Part shown: in pieces, positions 33,633 through 43,299 of the stretch
How the letters are laid out: each line of letters opens with the position of its first letter
Position numbering within the stretch: position 1 is the first letter of the stretch
Assembly: GCA_934320655.1 (NCBI GenBank)
Contig: CAKRFN010000015.1
Location: 1-64,000, forward strand
DNA: 64,000 nt
Direction: 5' to 3'
From: an uncultured Eubacterium sp.
GTDB lineage: Bacteria > Bacillota > Clostridia > Lachnospirales > Lachnospiraceae
Notes under the pieces: model-generated
Databases searched by the model: none
Told to the model about the DNA's origin: nothing
The model's input: the letters and a program-made list of their open reading frames with translations, nothing else
Position numbers and translations under genes: made by a program

Positions 33633-34814
33633 ATGAATGAACTGGAGTTAAAATATGGATGTAATCCGAATCAGAAGCCGTCACGCATTTATATGGAGGA
33701 TGGATCTGACCTGCCGATCACGGTATTAAACGGAAGACCCGGTTATATCAACTTCCTCGATGCATTTAACGGCTGGCAGCTTGTAAAGGAACTAAAACGT
33801 GCGACCGGTCTGCCGGCAGCGACTTCTTTTAAGCATGTGTCACCTGCCGGTGCAGCAGTCGGACAGCCGCTCAGTGACGTAGAGCGCAAGATCTACTGGG
33901 TCGATGATATGGATATGGAGTTCACTCCGCTGGCTAATGCTTATGCGAGAGCCAGAGGTGCGGATCGTATGTCTTCTTTTGGTGATTTTATTGCATTGTC
34001 GGATGTGTGCGATGTGGCGACTGCCAGCATCATCAAGCGTGAGGTGTCCGATGGTGTGATCGCGCCTGGTTATGAGCCGGAAGCATTGGAGATCTTAAAG
34101 GCAAAGAAAAAGGGCAATTACAATGTCATCCAGATCGATGCAGCTTATGAGCCGAAGGCACTCGAGCGCAAGGAAGTGTACGGCATCACGTTTGAGCAGG
34201 GCAGAAATGAGCTGGTCATCGACGATGACTTTTTCTCAAATATCGTGACAGAGAACAAAGAACTTCCCGAACAGGCGAAGATCGATCTGGCGATCTCTAT
34301 GATCACACTCAAATATACACAGTCCAATTCGGTCTGCTATGTGAAGGGCGGACAGGCGATCGGTATCGGAGCCGGACAGCAGTCACGTATCCATTGTACG
34401 AGACTGGCTGGACAGAAGGCGGACAACTGGTGGCTGCGCCAGAATCCGAAGGTATTAAATCTGCCGTTTAAGGATTCCATCGGACGCGCAGACCGCGATA
34501 ACGCCATCGATCTGTATATCGGTGATGAGTATATGGATCTGCTTGCGGACGGTACATGGGAGCATACATTTACCGAGAAGCCGGAAGTGTTTACCGCAGA
34601 GGAAAAACGTGCATGGCTTGATCAGAACACCGACGTTGCACTCGGTTCGGATGCATTTTTCCCGTTTGGCGATAATATTGAGCGCGCACATAAGAGTGGT
34701 GTCAAATATGTGGCAGAGCCGGGCGGATCGATCCGTGACGACCATGTCATTGCGACATGTAACAAATATGGTATGGTGATGAGCTTTACGGGCATCCGTC
34801 TGTTCCATCACTAA
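33633..34814 (+). CDS. purH: AICAR transformylase (stand-alone)
   Basis: 393 residues, matching only the formyltransferase half of PurH (usual bifunctional length about 510-530). SFKHVSPAGAAVG carries the catalytic Lys-His pair, and YVKGGQAIGIGAGQQSRIHC is the second signature. It transfers a formyl group from 10-formyl-THF to AICAR. The missing N-terminal MGS-like IMP cyclohydrolase domain is supplied by the preceding PurO-type protein. 10-formyl-THF comes from fhs, which is under a ZTP riboswitch at 23.8 kb, a consistent regulatory loop. Confidence 0.9.
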   Translation: MNELELKYGCNPNQKPSRIYMEDGSDLPITVLNGRPGYINFLDAFNGWQLVKELKRATGLPAATSFKHVSPAGAAVGQPLSDVERKIYWVDDMDMEFTPLANAYARARGADRMSSFGDFIALSDVCDVATASIIKREVSDGVIAPGYEPEALEILKAKKKGNYNVIQIDAAYEPKALERKEVYGITFEQGRNELVIDDDFFSNIVTENKELPEQAKIDLAISMITLKYTQSNSVCYVKGGQAIGIGAGQQSRIHCTRLAGQKADNWWLRQNPKVLNLPFKDSIGRADRDNAIDLYIGDEYMDLLADGTWEHTFTEKPEVFTAEEKRAWLDQNTDVALGSDAFFPFGDNIERAHKSGVKYVAEPGGSIRDDHVIATCNKYGMVMSFTGIRLFHH

Positions 34815-34838
34815 TTGTGAATCAGAGGTTATTTAGAA

Positions 34839-35984
34839 ATGTACGAATTGTTGAAAGAAGAAGGACGCGCCAAGCGCGGAGTTCTGCATACGGTGCACGG
34901 TGATATCCAGACCCCCGTATTTATGAATGTCGGCACGGCAGGTGCGATCAAGGGTGCTGTATCGACTGAGGATCTCAAGCAGTTAAAGACGCAGGTGCAG
35001 TTATCAAACACGTATCACCTGCATGTGCGCACTGGAGACGAGACGATAAAGGAGCTTGGCGGACTGCATAAGTTCATGGTGTGGGACCGCCCGATCCTCA
35101 CGGACAGTGGCGGATTTCAGGTGTTTTCACTGGCAGGTCTGCGCAAGATCAAGGAGGAGGGTGTGCATTTTCACTCGCATGTAGACGGACGCAGGATCTT
35201 TATGGGTCCGGAGGAGAGTATGCAGATCCAGTCCAATCTCGGATCAACGATCGCAATGGCGTTTGATGAGTGCCCGCCGGCACTCGCAGAGCGCAGATAT
35301 GTAGAAGATTCCGTGGCGCGCACGACCAGATGGCTGGAGCGCTGCAAGCGTAAGCTGGCAGAGCTCAATGCGCGCGAGGATACGATCAACAAACACCAGA
35401 TGCTGTTCGGAATCAATCAGGGCGCGATTTTAGAGGATATCCGTATCGACCATGCGAAGCGGATTTCTGAGCTGGATCTGGACGGTTACGCCGTCGGTGG
35501 TCTGGCGGTCGGCGAGAGCCATGAGCAGATGTATCATATTCTGGATGTGACCGTGCCGCATCTGCCGCGGAAAAAGCCCACCTACCTGATGGGTGTCGGC
35601 ACACCTGCCAATATTTTAGAGGGCGTGGAGCGCGGCATTGACTTTTTCGACTGCGTCTATCCGACGAGAAATGGCCGCCACGGACATGCCTATACGAATG
35701 AGGGCAAGATCAACTTGCTCAACCAGAAATTTGAAAAAGATATGCGTCCGATTGAGGAGGGCTGCGGCTGTCCGGCGTGTCAGAAGTATTCGAGAGCTTA
35801 TGTGCGGCATCTGCTAAAGGCAAAGGAAATGCTCGGCATGCGGCTGCTTGTCATGCATAATCTGTATTTTTACAACAATATGATGGAGGAGATCCGCGAT
35901 GCGCTCGACGAGGGCAGGTTTGCATCGTACAAGGCAGAAAAACTGTATGCGATGAGCCAGAACGAGATCCATCATAACCACTGA
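34839..35984 (+). CDS. tgt: Queuine tRNA-ribosyltransferase
   Basis: 381 residues. It exchanges G34 of tRNAs with GUN anticodons for preQ1. The substrate-binding segment ILTDSGGFQVFSLA (nucleophile/base Asp), VGGLAVGESHEQMY, and DCVYPTRNGRHG are all present. Zinc ligands lie in CGCPACQKYSRAYVRHL plus a later His (about residues 305-350). It is followed by yajC after about 110 bases, a conserved neighbourhood (tgt-yajC). Confidence 0.95.
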   Translation: MYELLKEEGRAKRGVLHTVHGDIQTPVFMNVGTAGAIKGAVSTEDLKQLKTQVQLSNTYHLHVRTGDETIKELGGLHKFMVWDRPILTDSGGFQVFSLAGLRKIKEEGVHFHSHVDGRRIFMGPEESMQIQSNLGSTIAMAFDECPPALAERRYVEDSVARTTRWLERCKRKLAELNAREDTINKHQMLFGINQGAILEDIRIDHAKRISELDLDGYAVGGLAVGESHEQMYHILDVTVPHLPRKKPTYLMGVGTPANILEGVERGIDFFDCVYPTRNGRHGHAYTNEGKINLLNQKFEKDMRPIEEGCGCPACQKYSRAYVRHLLKAKEMLGMRLLVMHNLYFYNNMMEEIRDALDEGRFASYKAEKLYAMSQNEIHHNH

Positions 35985-36020
35985 TCACGCACAGTTTCCG
36001 ATGCATCATGAAATTTATAC

Positions 36021-36049
36021 TTGATGTTATCAGCACTTTCATGTATTAT
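36021..36049 (+). promoter_or_regulatory. Sigma-A promoter upstream of yajC
   Basis: TTGATG at 36021-36026 and TATTAT at 36044-36049 with 17 bases between, 48 bases before the yajC start. Confidence 0.65.
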
Positions 36050-36096
36050 TGTGATAGTGTTTTTCTAAAACAAATGGAAATTAGGAGGAATTTATA

Positions 36097-36432
36097 ATGA
36101 TTTTAGCAAATCAGGCAGGCGGCGCAATCGGAATGGTACTGTGGATTGTGGTCTTAGTAGCATTTATGTACTTCTTCATGATTCGTCCCCAGAAGAAAGA
36201 ACAGCAGCAGAAAAGTGCAATGCTTCAGGCATTAGAGATCGGTGATACCGTACTGACAACCAGCGGTTTCTATGGCACGGTTATTGATATGTCAGAGGAT
36301 ACAGTGATCATCGAGTTTGGAAATAATAAAAACTGCCGTATTCCGATGCAGCGCGCAGCGATTTCCGCGGTTGAAAAGCCCGAGGATGCAGCAAAGGCTG
36401 TAGAGGAAAAGGATAAAAAAGACAAAAAATAA
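36097..36432 (+). CDS. yajC: Preprotein translocase subunit YajC
   Basis: 111 residues. One N-terminal membrane helix (GGAIGMVLWIVVLVAFMYFF) is followed by the family motif MIRPQKKEQQQK and a small beta domain with GDTVLTTSGFYGTVID. The C-terminus is a Lys/Asp/Glu-rich tail. It accompanies SecDF in protein export. AGGAGG precedes ATG 36097. secDF is not in the window. Confidence 0.92.
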   Translation: MILANQAGGAIGMVLWIVVLVAFMYFFMIRPQKKEQQQKSAMLQALEIGDTVLTTSGFYGTVIDMSEDTVIIEFGNNKNCRIPMQRAAISAVEKPEDAAKAVEEKDKKDKK

Positions 36433-36508
36433 GTAAATAAATATTGCAGGGGGCGTATACGAAACATCTGGTATACGCCTTGTCTGCATATATGCGAAAG
36501 GAAAAAAT

Positions 36509-37609
36509 ATGAATTATCATGTAGGCGTGATCGCCGGCGATGGTATCGGACCGGAGGTTGTAGCAGAAGCAAAAAAAGTATTGGATACCGTAGGAAAAAA
36601 GTATGGACACACCTTTGACTATGAAGCAATTCTGATGGGTGGCTGCTCGATTGATGCGACAGGCGTTCCGCTGACGGATGAGGCGATCGCACAGGCAAAG
36701 AGCAGTGATGCCGTCCTGATGGGATCGATCGGCGGAAATACGGCGACATCTCCGTGGTATCAGCTGCCGCCGCAGTTACGTCCGGAGGCAGGTCTTTTAA
36801 AACTCAGAAAATCATTGAATTTATTTGCCAACCTGCGCCCGGCATATCTGTATACAGAGCTCAAGGAAGCGTGTCCGCTGCGCGATGACATCATCGGCGA
36901 CGGTTTTGATATGATGATCATGCGTGAGCTGACCGGAGGTCTGTACTTCGGAGACCGCGTGACCGAGGAGCGGGATGGCGTGATGACCGCTGTCGATACT
37001 CTTACATATAATGAGAATGAGATCCGACGCATTGCGATCCGTGGCTTTGATATTGCGATGAAGCGCCGGAAAAAGGTGACGAGTGTTGATAAAGCAAACG
37101 TTCTTGATTCTTCGAGACTCTGGAGAAAGATCGTTGAGGAGGTCGCAAAGGATTATCCGGAAGTGACCTATGAGCACATGCTCGTGGATAACTGTGCGAT
37201 GCAGTTAGTCAAAGACCCGAAGCAGTTTGATGTGATTTTAACAGAGAATATGTTCGGTGATATTTTATCGGATGAGGCAAGTATGGTGACCGGTTCGATC
37301 GGTATGCTCTCATCAGCCAGCTAAATTGACACGAAGTTCGGTCTGGATGAGCCGAGTGGCGGATCTGCACCGGATATTGCAGGAAAAGGCATCGCAAACC
37401 CGATTGCGACGATTTTAAGTGCAGCGATGATGCTGCGTTACAGCTTTGACCTCGATGCAGAGGCAGATGCGGTGGAGGCGGCTGTCAAGCAGGTACTCAA
37501 GGATGGCTACCGCACGATCGACATTATGCCGCAGGAAGAGGACAAAAAGGCATCTGTGACACAGGTTGGAACCGCACAGATGGGTGATCTGATCTGCGAG
37601 CGCATCTAA
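36509..37609 (+). pseudogene. leuB: 3-isopropylmalate dehydrogenase with an in-frame ochre stop
   Basis: The full frame is 366 codons in phase, but codon 272 (37322-37324) is TAA. The first part has VGVIAGDGIGPEVVAEAKKV, ANLRPAYLY and NMFGDILSDEASM. After the stop, IDTKFGLDEPSGGSAPDIAG, GKGIANPIATILSAAMMLRY and a normal ending QVGTAQMGDLICERI follow in the same frame. Other LeuB proteins have Leu after the SAS of this region, so TTA to TAA by one base change explains it. The sequence downstream of the stop remains well conserved, so the change is recent, a sequencing error, or suppressed. The loss would remove the NAD/Mg-binding C-terminal part and cause leucine auxotrophy unless another copy exists. 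It heads the leuB-ilvD-ilvB cluster. Confidence 0.88.
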
Positions 37610-37650
37610 TCGTATACAGTGATAGTATTTATAGAAAAGAGGAAGAAAGT

Positions 37651-39315
37651 ATGATAAGTGATAATGCACGTGCCGGGATGCAGCAGGCACCGGCGAGAAG
37701 TTTGTTTAACGCACTGGGATTTACGGCAGAAGAACTGAAAAAGCCGATGGTAGGTATCGTCAGCTCTTACAATGAGATCGTACCCGGACATATGAATATT
37801 GATAAGATCGTGGATGCGGTAAAGCTCGGAGTCGCTGAGACGGGCGGTGTTCCCGTTGTATTTCCGGCAATCGCAGTCTGCGACGGTATTGCTATGGGTC
37901 ATATCGGCATGAAATATTCGTTAGTGACACGTGATCTGATCGCGGATTCTACCGAGTGTATGGCGACTGCACACCAGTTTGACGCACTCGTTATGGTGCC
38001 CAACTGTGACAAGAACGTGCCGGGTCTGCTCATGGCAGCCGCACGACTGAATATTCCGACCGTATTTGTATCCGGCGGCCCGATGTTGGCAGGACATGTA
38101 AAAGGACAGAAGCGAAGCCTGTCTTCCATGTTTGAGGCAGTCGGAAGCTTCGCGGCAGGCACGATGACCGAGGAGGATGTCACAGAGTTTGAAAACAAAG
38201 TATGTCCGACCTGCGGCTCCTGCTCAGGTATGTATACCGCCAACTCCATGAACTGTCTGACTGAGGCACTCGGCATGGGTCTTGGCGGAAACGGCACGAT
38301 CCCTGCTGTTTATTCCGAGCGTTTAAAGCTCGCAAAGCATGCAGGAATGGCTGTGATGGAGCTTGTCCGCAAGAATATCCGTCCGCGTGACATTATGACA
38401 AAAGAATCGATCATCAATGCGTTGACCGTAGATATGGCACTCGGCTGTTCGACAAACAGTATGCTGCATCTTCCGGCGATCGCGCATGAGATTGGCTTTG
38501 ATTTTGATATTTCCTATGCAAACCCGATCAGCGAAAAAACACCGAACCTGTGCCATCTGGCACCGGCAGGCCCTACCTACATGGAGGATCTGAACGAGGC
38601 AGGCGGTGTGTATGCGGTTATGAAGGAGCTTGCAGACATCGGGCTGTTAAATACCGACTGTATGACCGTGACCGGACAGACGATTGGCGAAAATATTAAG
38701 GATGCAGTCAACCGCAATCCGGAAGTCATCCGTACCGTAGACAATCCGTACAGCAAGACTGGCGGCTTGGCAGTATTGAAGGGAAATCTGGCACCGGACG
38801 GATCTGTTGTAAAGCGTTCCGCAGTCGTAGAGGAGATGCTCGTCCATGAAGGACCCGCACGTGTCTTTGACTGTGAGGAGGATGCGATTGCAGCCATCAA
38901 GGGCGGTCAGATTGTCAGCGGAGATGTCGTTGTGATCCGTTACGAGGGACCGAAGGGAGGTCCCGGTATGAGAGAAATGCTCAATCCGACCTCTGCGATC
39001 GCAGGTATGGGACTCGGATCTTCCGTGGCACTCATCACAGACGGACGTTTCTCAGGCGCGAGCCGCGGCGCTTCGATCGGTCATGTATCACCGGAAGCAG
39101 CAGTGGGCGGCCCGATCGCATTTGTCGAGGAAGGCGATATCATCAGTATCAATATTCCGGAAATGACACTGGAATTAAAGGTATCCGACGAGGAGCTGGC
39201 AGCGCGTAAGGCGAAGTGGCAGCCGAAGGAGCCGAAGGTGACGACCGGATATCTGGCACGCTACGCAAAGATGGTTACCTCCGGAAACAGGGGCGCTATT
39301 TTAGAGATTAAGTAA
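37651..39315 (+). CDS. ilvD: Dihydroxy-acid dehydratase
   Basis: 554 residues. It dehydrates dihydroxy acids to 2-keto acids in isoleucine/valine synthesis. Iron-sulfur cluster cysteines are in VPNCDKNVPG, CPTCGSCSGMYTANSMNC (about 190-210). The catalytic-region motif TDGRFSGASRGASIGHVSPE is intact. The AGAGGAAG site precedes ATG 37651. It lies 41 bases after leuB and 22 bases before ilvB. Confidence 0.96.
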   Translation: MISDNARAGMQQAPARSLFNALGFTAEELKKPMVGIVSSYNEIVPGHMNIDKIVDAVKLGVAETGGVPVVFPAIAVCDGIAMGHIGMKYSLVTRDLIADSTECMATAHQFDALVMVPNCDKNVPGLLMAAARLNIPTVFVSGGPMLAGHVKGQKRSLSSMFEAVGSFAAGTMTEEDVTEFENKVCPTCGSCSGMYTANSMNCLTEALGMGLGGNGTIPAVYSERLKLAKHAGMAVMELVRKNIRPRDIMTKESIINALTVDMALGCSTNSMLHLPAIAHEIGFDFDISYANPISEKTPNLCHLAPAGPTYMEDLNEAGGVYAVMKELADIGLLNTDCMTVTGQTIGENIKDAVNRNPEVIRTVDNPYSKTGGLAVLKGNLAPDGSVVKRSAVVEEMLVHEGPARVFDCEEDAIAAIKGGQIVSGDVVVIRYEGPKGGPGMREMLNPTSAIAGMGLGSSVALITDGRFSGASRGASIGHVSPEAAVGGPIAFVEEGDIISINIPEMTLELKVSDEELAARKAKWQPKEPKVTTGYLARYAKMVTSGNRGAILEIK

Positions 39316-39337
39316 CACACAGCAAAGGGGAAAAAAC

Positions 39338-41023
39338 ATGCAGCTCACAGGCGCAGAGATCATCATTGAATGTTTGAAGGAGCAGGGCGTGGATACCGTG
39401 TTCGGTTATCCCGGTGGAGCGATCCTGAACGTATATGATGAGTTATATAAGCATAGTGATGAGATCAGACATATTCTGACCTCACATGAACAGGGTGCGA
39501 GCCATGCGGCAGACGGATATGCGAGAAGTACCGGCAAGGTCGGTGTCTGTCTGGCAACATCGGGACCGGGTGCAACCAATCTGGTCACCGGTATTGCGAC
39601 TGCCTATATGGATTCCGTTCCTATGGTGGCGATCACCTGTAACGTAGGTGTGTCACTGCTCGGTAAAGACAGCTTTCAGGAGATCGATATTACCGGCGTG
39701 ACGATGCCGATCACGAAACACAATTTTATTGTCAAGGATGTGGCACAGCTGGCGGCTACGATCCGCCGGGCATTTGCGATTGCACAAAAAGGCAGACCCG
39801 GTCCGGTACTCGTCGATGTACCAAAGGATGTCACAGCAAATAAAGCCGATTATGAGGCGGTTGTTCCTGCGCACACACCGCGCAGTGCACATCCGATCTC
39901 GGAGACTGAGCTTGCAACGGCGCTCGGACTGATCAAAAAGGCAAAGAAACCGTATGTGTTTGTCGGTGGCGGAGCAGTGATCTCGGAGGCATCCGAGGAA
40001 CTGCGGCGGTTTGTATCGCTCTTACAGGCTCCGGTCTGTGATTCACTCATGGGCAAGGGTGCTTTTGACGGAACAGATCCTTTATATACCGGTATGCTTG
40101 GTATGCATGGCACAAAGGTATCGAATTTCGGCGTCAGTGAGTGTGACCTGCTCGTCGTAGTAGGTGCGCGTTTCTCGGATCGAGTGATCGGAAATGCGAG
40201 CAAATTTGCACGCAAGGCAAAGATCGTACAGATCGACATCGATCCGGCGGAGGTCAATAAAAATATCGTAGTGACCGCGAGTGTGATCGGGGATGCAGCG
40301 GCCGTGCTTGCACAGTTGAATGCACAGTTAGAGCAGCAAAACCATGACGAGTGGCTGGCATACATCGCCGAATTAAAAGAGAAATATCCGCTGACCTACG
40401 CACCGGAGGGCTTGAGTGGTCCGTATATGATGGAGCAGATCTACAAACAGACAAATGGGGATGCGATCATCGTCACAGAGGTCGGACAGCACCAGATGTG
40501 GGCGGCACAGTATTATAAATACAGCAGACCGCGTACACTTTTAACATCCGGTGGTCTGGGTACGATGGGCTACGGTCTCGGAGCAGCGATCGGTGCACAG
40601 GTTGCCAATCCGGATAAACAGGTGGTCAATTTTGCCGGAGATGGCTGTTTCCGTATGAATATGAATGAGATCGCGACAGCGGCGAGACAGAAGCTGCCGC
40701 TTATCGAAGTGATCGTCAACAATCATGTACTAGGCATGGTACGCCAGTGGCAGGATCTGTTTTATAATAAGCATTACTCGGCAACTGTGCTGGATGATGG
40801 TGTCGATTATGTCAAGCTGGCAGAGGCAATGGGCGCGACGGGATTGCGCGCGACGACCAGAGCGGAATTTGATGCGGCTTTTGCACAGGCATTACAGACA
40901 CCGGGACCGGTCGTGATCGATGCGATCATTGACTGCGATGACAAGGTATGGCCGATGGTAGCACCGGGAGCGCCGATCAGTGAGGCGTTTACAGACGAAG
41001 ATCTAAAGAATAAAAACAACTAA
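39338..41023 (+). CDS. ilvB: Acetolactate synthase large (catalytic) subunit
   Basis: 561 residues. It condenses pyruvate with pyruvate or 2-ketobutyrate using thiamine diphosphate. The activating Glu is in TSHEQGASHAADGYAR (about 48-63). The ThDP/Mg motif is FAGDGCFRMNMNEIATAA, and the GLGTMGYGLGAAIGA stretch precedes it. N-terminal MQLTGAEIIIECLKEQGVDT is the family start. No small regulatory subunit (ilvN/ilvH) follows; serC is next. Biosynthetic rather than catabolic type is inferred from the ilvD/leuB context. Confidence 0.93.
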   Translation: MQLTGAEIIIECLKEQGVDTVFGYPGGAILNVYDELYKHSDEIRHILTSHEQGASHAADGYARSTGKVGVCLATSGPGATNLVTGIATAYMDSVPMVAITCNVGVSLLGKDSFQEIDITGVTMPITKHNFIVKDVAQLAATIRRAFAIAQKGRPGPVLVDVPKDVTANKADYEAVVPAHTPRSAHPISETELATALGLIKKAKKPYVFVGGGAVISEASEELRRFVSLLQAPVCDSLMGKGAFDGTDPLYTGMLGMHGTKVSNFGVSECDLLVVVGARFSDRVIGNASKFARKAKIVQIDIDPAEVNKNIVVTASVIGDAAAVLAQLNAQLEQQNHDEWLAYIAELKEKYPLTYAPEGLSGPYMMEQIYKQTNGDAIIVTEVGQHQMWAAQYYKYSRPRTLLTSGGLGTMGYGLGAAIGAQVANPDKQVVNFAGDGCFRMNMNEIATAARQKLPLIEVIVNNHVLGMVRQWQDLFYNKHYSATVLDDGVDYVKLAEAMGATGLRATTRAEFDAAFAQALQTPGPVVIDAIIDCDDKVWPMVAPGAPISEAFTDEDLKNKNN

Positions 41024-41051
41024 GCGTGTTTAGAATGAGGAGGATATAACA

Positions 41052-42134
41052 ATGAGCAGAGTATACAATTTTTCTGCAGGACCCGCAGTATTACCCGAGG
41101 AGGTATTAAAAGAAGCAGCAGACGAGATGCTGGACTACAAGGGCTGCGGCATGTCCGTGATGGAAATGTCACATCGTTCCAAGGTATATGACCAGATCAT
41201 CAAGGAGGCGGAGGCAGATATCCGTGATCTGATGAATATTCCCGATAATTACAAGGTTCTGTTTTTACAGGGTGGTGCATCCCAGCAGTTTGCAGCGATC
41301 CCGATGAACCTGATGAAGAATAAAAAAGCCGGATATATCATTACCGGACAGTGGGCAAAGAAGGCATTCCAGGAGGCAAAGATGTACGGAGAGGCAGTTG
41401 AGCTGGCATCTTCTGCAGATGAGACCTTCTCTTATATTCCGGATTGCTCCGATCTGCCGATCACAGACGATATGGACTATGTTTATATTTGTGAGAACAA
41501 TACCATTTACGGTACAAAATATAAGACACTGCCGAATACAAAGGGTGTAGACCTTGTTGCAGACGTATCTTCCTGCTTCTTATCTGAGCCGGTCGATGTG
41601 ACCAAATACGGCGTGATCTACGGCGGTGTACAGAAGAACGTCGGACCTGCGGGCGTTGTGATCGTGATCATCCGTGAGGATCTGATCCGTGATGATGTGC
41701 TGCCCGGCACACCGACTATGTTAAAGTACAAGACACAGGCAGACAATGACAGCCTGTATAACACACCTCCCTGCTACGGCATCTATATCTGCGGCAAGGT
41801 ATTCAAGTGGATCAAGAAGATGGGCGGCCTACAGGCAATGAAGGAGCACAACGAGAAAAAGGCGAAGATCTTATACGATTTCCTCGACGAGAGCAAGCTG
41901 TTCAAGGGCACGGTCCGCAAGGAAGACCGTTCACTCATGAACGTTCCGTTTGTCACAGGAAACGAGGAGCTGGATGCCAAGTTCGTTGCAGAGTCAAAGG
42001 CAGCCGGATTTGAGAACCTGAAGGGACATCGTACCGTCGGCGGTATGCGTGCATCTATTTACAATGCAATGCCGATCGAGGGCGTTGAGAAGCTGGTAGC
42101 GTTTATGAAGAAGTTTGAAGAGGAGAATGCTTAA
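41052..42134 (+). CDS. serC: Phosphoserine aminotransferase
   Basis: 360 residues. N-terminal YNFSAGPAVLPEEVLKEA and the active-site PLP lysine in YGGVQKNVGPAGVV (about 195-208) are diagnostic. The ending RASIYNAMPIEGVEKLV is normal. It makes phosphoserine from 3-phosphohydroxypyruvate supplied by SerA. The stop lies one base before the serA start, so the two genes are translationally coupled. Confidence 0.95.
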   Translation: MSRVYNFSAGPAVLPEEVLKEAADEMLDYKGCGMSVMEMSHRSKVYDQIIKEAEADIRDLMNIPDNYKVLFLQGGASQQFAAIPMNLMKNKKAGYIITGQWAKKAFQEAKMYGEAVELASSADETFSYIPDCSDLPITDDMDYVYICENNTIYGTKYKTLPNTKGVDLVADVSSCFLSEPVDVTKYGVIYGGVQKNVGPAGVVIVIIREDLIRDDVLPGTPTMLKYKTQADNDSLYNTPPCYGIYICGKVFKWIKKMGGLQAMKEHNEKKAKILYDFLDESKLFKGTVRKEDRSLMNVPFVTGNEELDAKFVAESKAAGFENLKGHRTVGGMRASIYNAMPIEGVEKLVAFMKKFEEENA

Positions 42135-42135
42135 A

Positions 42136-43299
42136 ATGTTTAATTATACCTGTTTAAATCCGATTGCAAATGTAGGACTGGACTTATTAACCGATGATTA
42201 CAAGAAAGTAGACGATCTGGCAGACGCGCAGGCAGTGCTTGTGCGTTCCGCAGCAATGCATGATCTGGAGCTTCCGGAAGGCTTAGAGGCAGTAGCCAGA
42301 GCCGGAGCCGGAGTCAACAATATTCCGCTCGATAAATGTGCCGAGCAGGGTATCGTTGTATTCAATACACCCGGTGCCAATGCAAACGGTGTAAAGGAGC
42401 TTGTATTTGCGGGTATGCTGCTCGCAGCCAGAGACGTTGTAGGCGGCATCAACTGGTGTGCATCTGAGGCAGGAAACGCAGATATCGCAAAGGTTGCCGA
42501 GAAGCAGAAGAAGAACTTCGCCGGAACAGAGCTCTCAGGAAAGAAACTCGGTGTCATCGGACTCGGTGCGATCGGTATCAAGGTCGCAAATGCGGCGAGA
42601 CATTTCGGAATGGAAGTATACGGCTATGATCCGTTTATTTCTGTCAATGCGGCATGGAGCCTGTCACGTGATGTCAAGCACATCAATGATCTGGAGACCA
42701 TTTATAAAGAGTGTGATTATATCACCGTACATGTGCCTTTGATGGACAGCACGAAAAAAATGATCAGCGCAGAGGCAATCGCGATGATGAAACCGACCAC
42801 TGTTGTCTTAAACTTTGCGCGTGATCTGCTCGTAGACGAGGAAGCGATCGTAAAGGCACTTGCAGAGGGCAAGCTGCGCAAATATGTATCCGATTTCCCG
42901 AACCCGACGACTGTCGGACAGCCGGGATGCATCGTCAGCCCCCATCTGGGAGCATCCACAGAGGAGTCCGAGGACAACTGTGCAGTTATGGCTGTCAAGG
43001 AGATCCGTGATTACATGGAGAATGGTAATATCAATAATTCCGTGAATTACCCGAAATGTGACATGGGTGTCTGCCAGACAACCGGCCGTGTAGCAGTGCT
43101 GCATAAAAACGCAAAGGGTGCGATCGGAAGCTTTACCGCAATTCTCGCAGATGCAGGAGTCAATATTGACAACATGTCCAACAAGAGTAAGGGCGACTTC
43201 GCATATACCATGATGGATGTAGATGCAACCGTATCTGCTGATGTGGCTGCAAAGCTGGGTGCACTGCCCGAAGTATTCAAGGTAAGGGTGATTAAATAA
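42136..43299 (+). CDS. serA: D-3-phosphoglycerate dehydrogenase
   Basis: 387 residues from ATG 42136; an in-frame ATG at 42127 lies too close to the AGGAG site and is less likely. The NAD motif is KLGVIGLGAIGIKVANAARH. The catalytic Arg/Glu/His triad lies in the usual places, with VSPHLGASTEESEDN for the His. A single C-terminal ACT domain (about 318-387) suggests serine feedback. First step of serine synthesis. It overlaps the following DUF1015 gene by one base. Confidence 0.93.
   Translation: MFNYTCLNPIANVGLDLLTDDYKKVDDLADAQAVLVRSAAMHDLELPEGLEAVARAGAGVNNIPLDKCAEQGIVVFNTPGANANGVKELVFAGMLLAARDVVGGINWCASEAGNADIAKVAEKQKKNFAGTELSGKKLGVIGLGAIGIKVANAARHFGMEVYGYDPFISVNAAWSLSRDVKHINDLETIYKECDYITVHVPLMDSTKKMISAEAIAMMKPTTVVLNFARDLLVDEEAIVKALAEGKLRKYVSDFPNPTTVGQPGCIVSPHLGASTEESEDNCAVMAVKEIRDYMENGNINNSVNYPKCDMGVCQTTGRVAVLHKNAKGAIGSFTAILADAGVNIDNMSNKSKGDFAYTMMDVDATVSADVAAKLGALPEVFKVRVIK

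Noticed and set aside
36440..36508. Attenuator or T-box before leuB
   Set aside because: A small hairpin (GGCGTATAC with GTATACGCC) exists but has no T run, no leader peptide rich in Leu and no T-box motif; no regulatory claim is justified.
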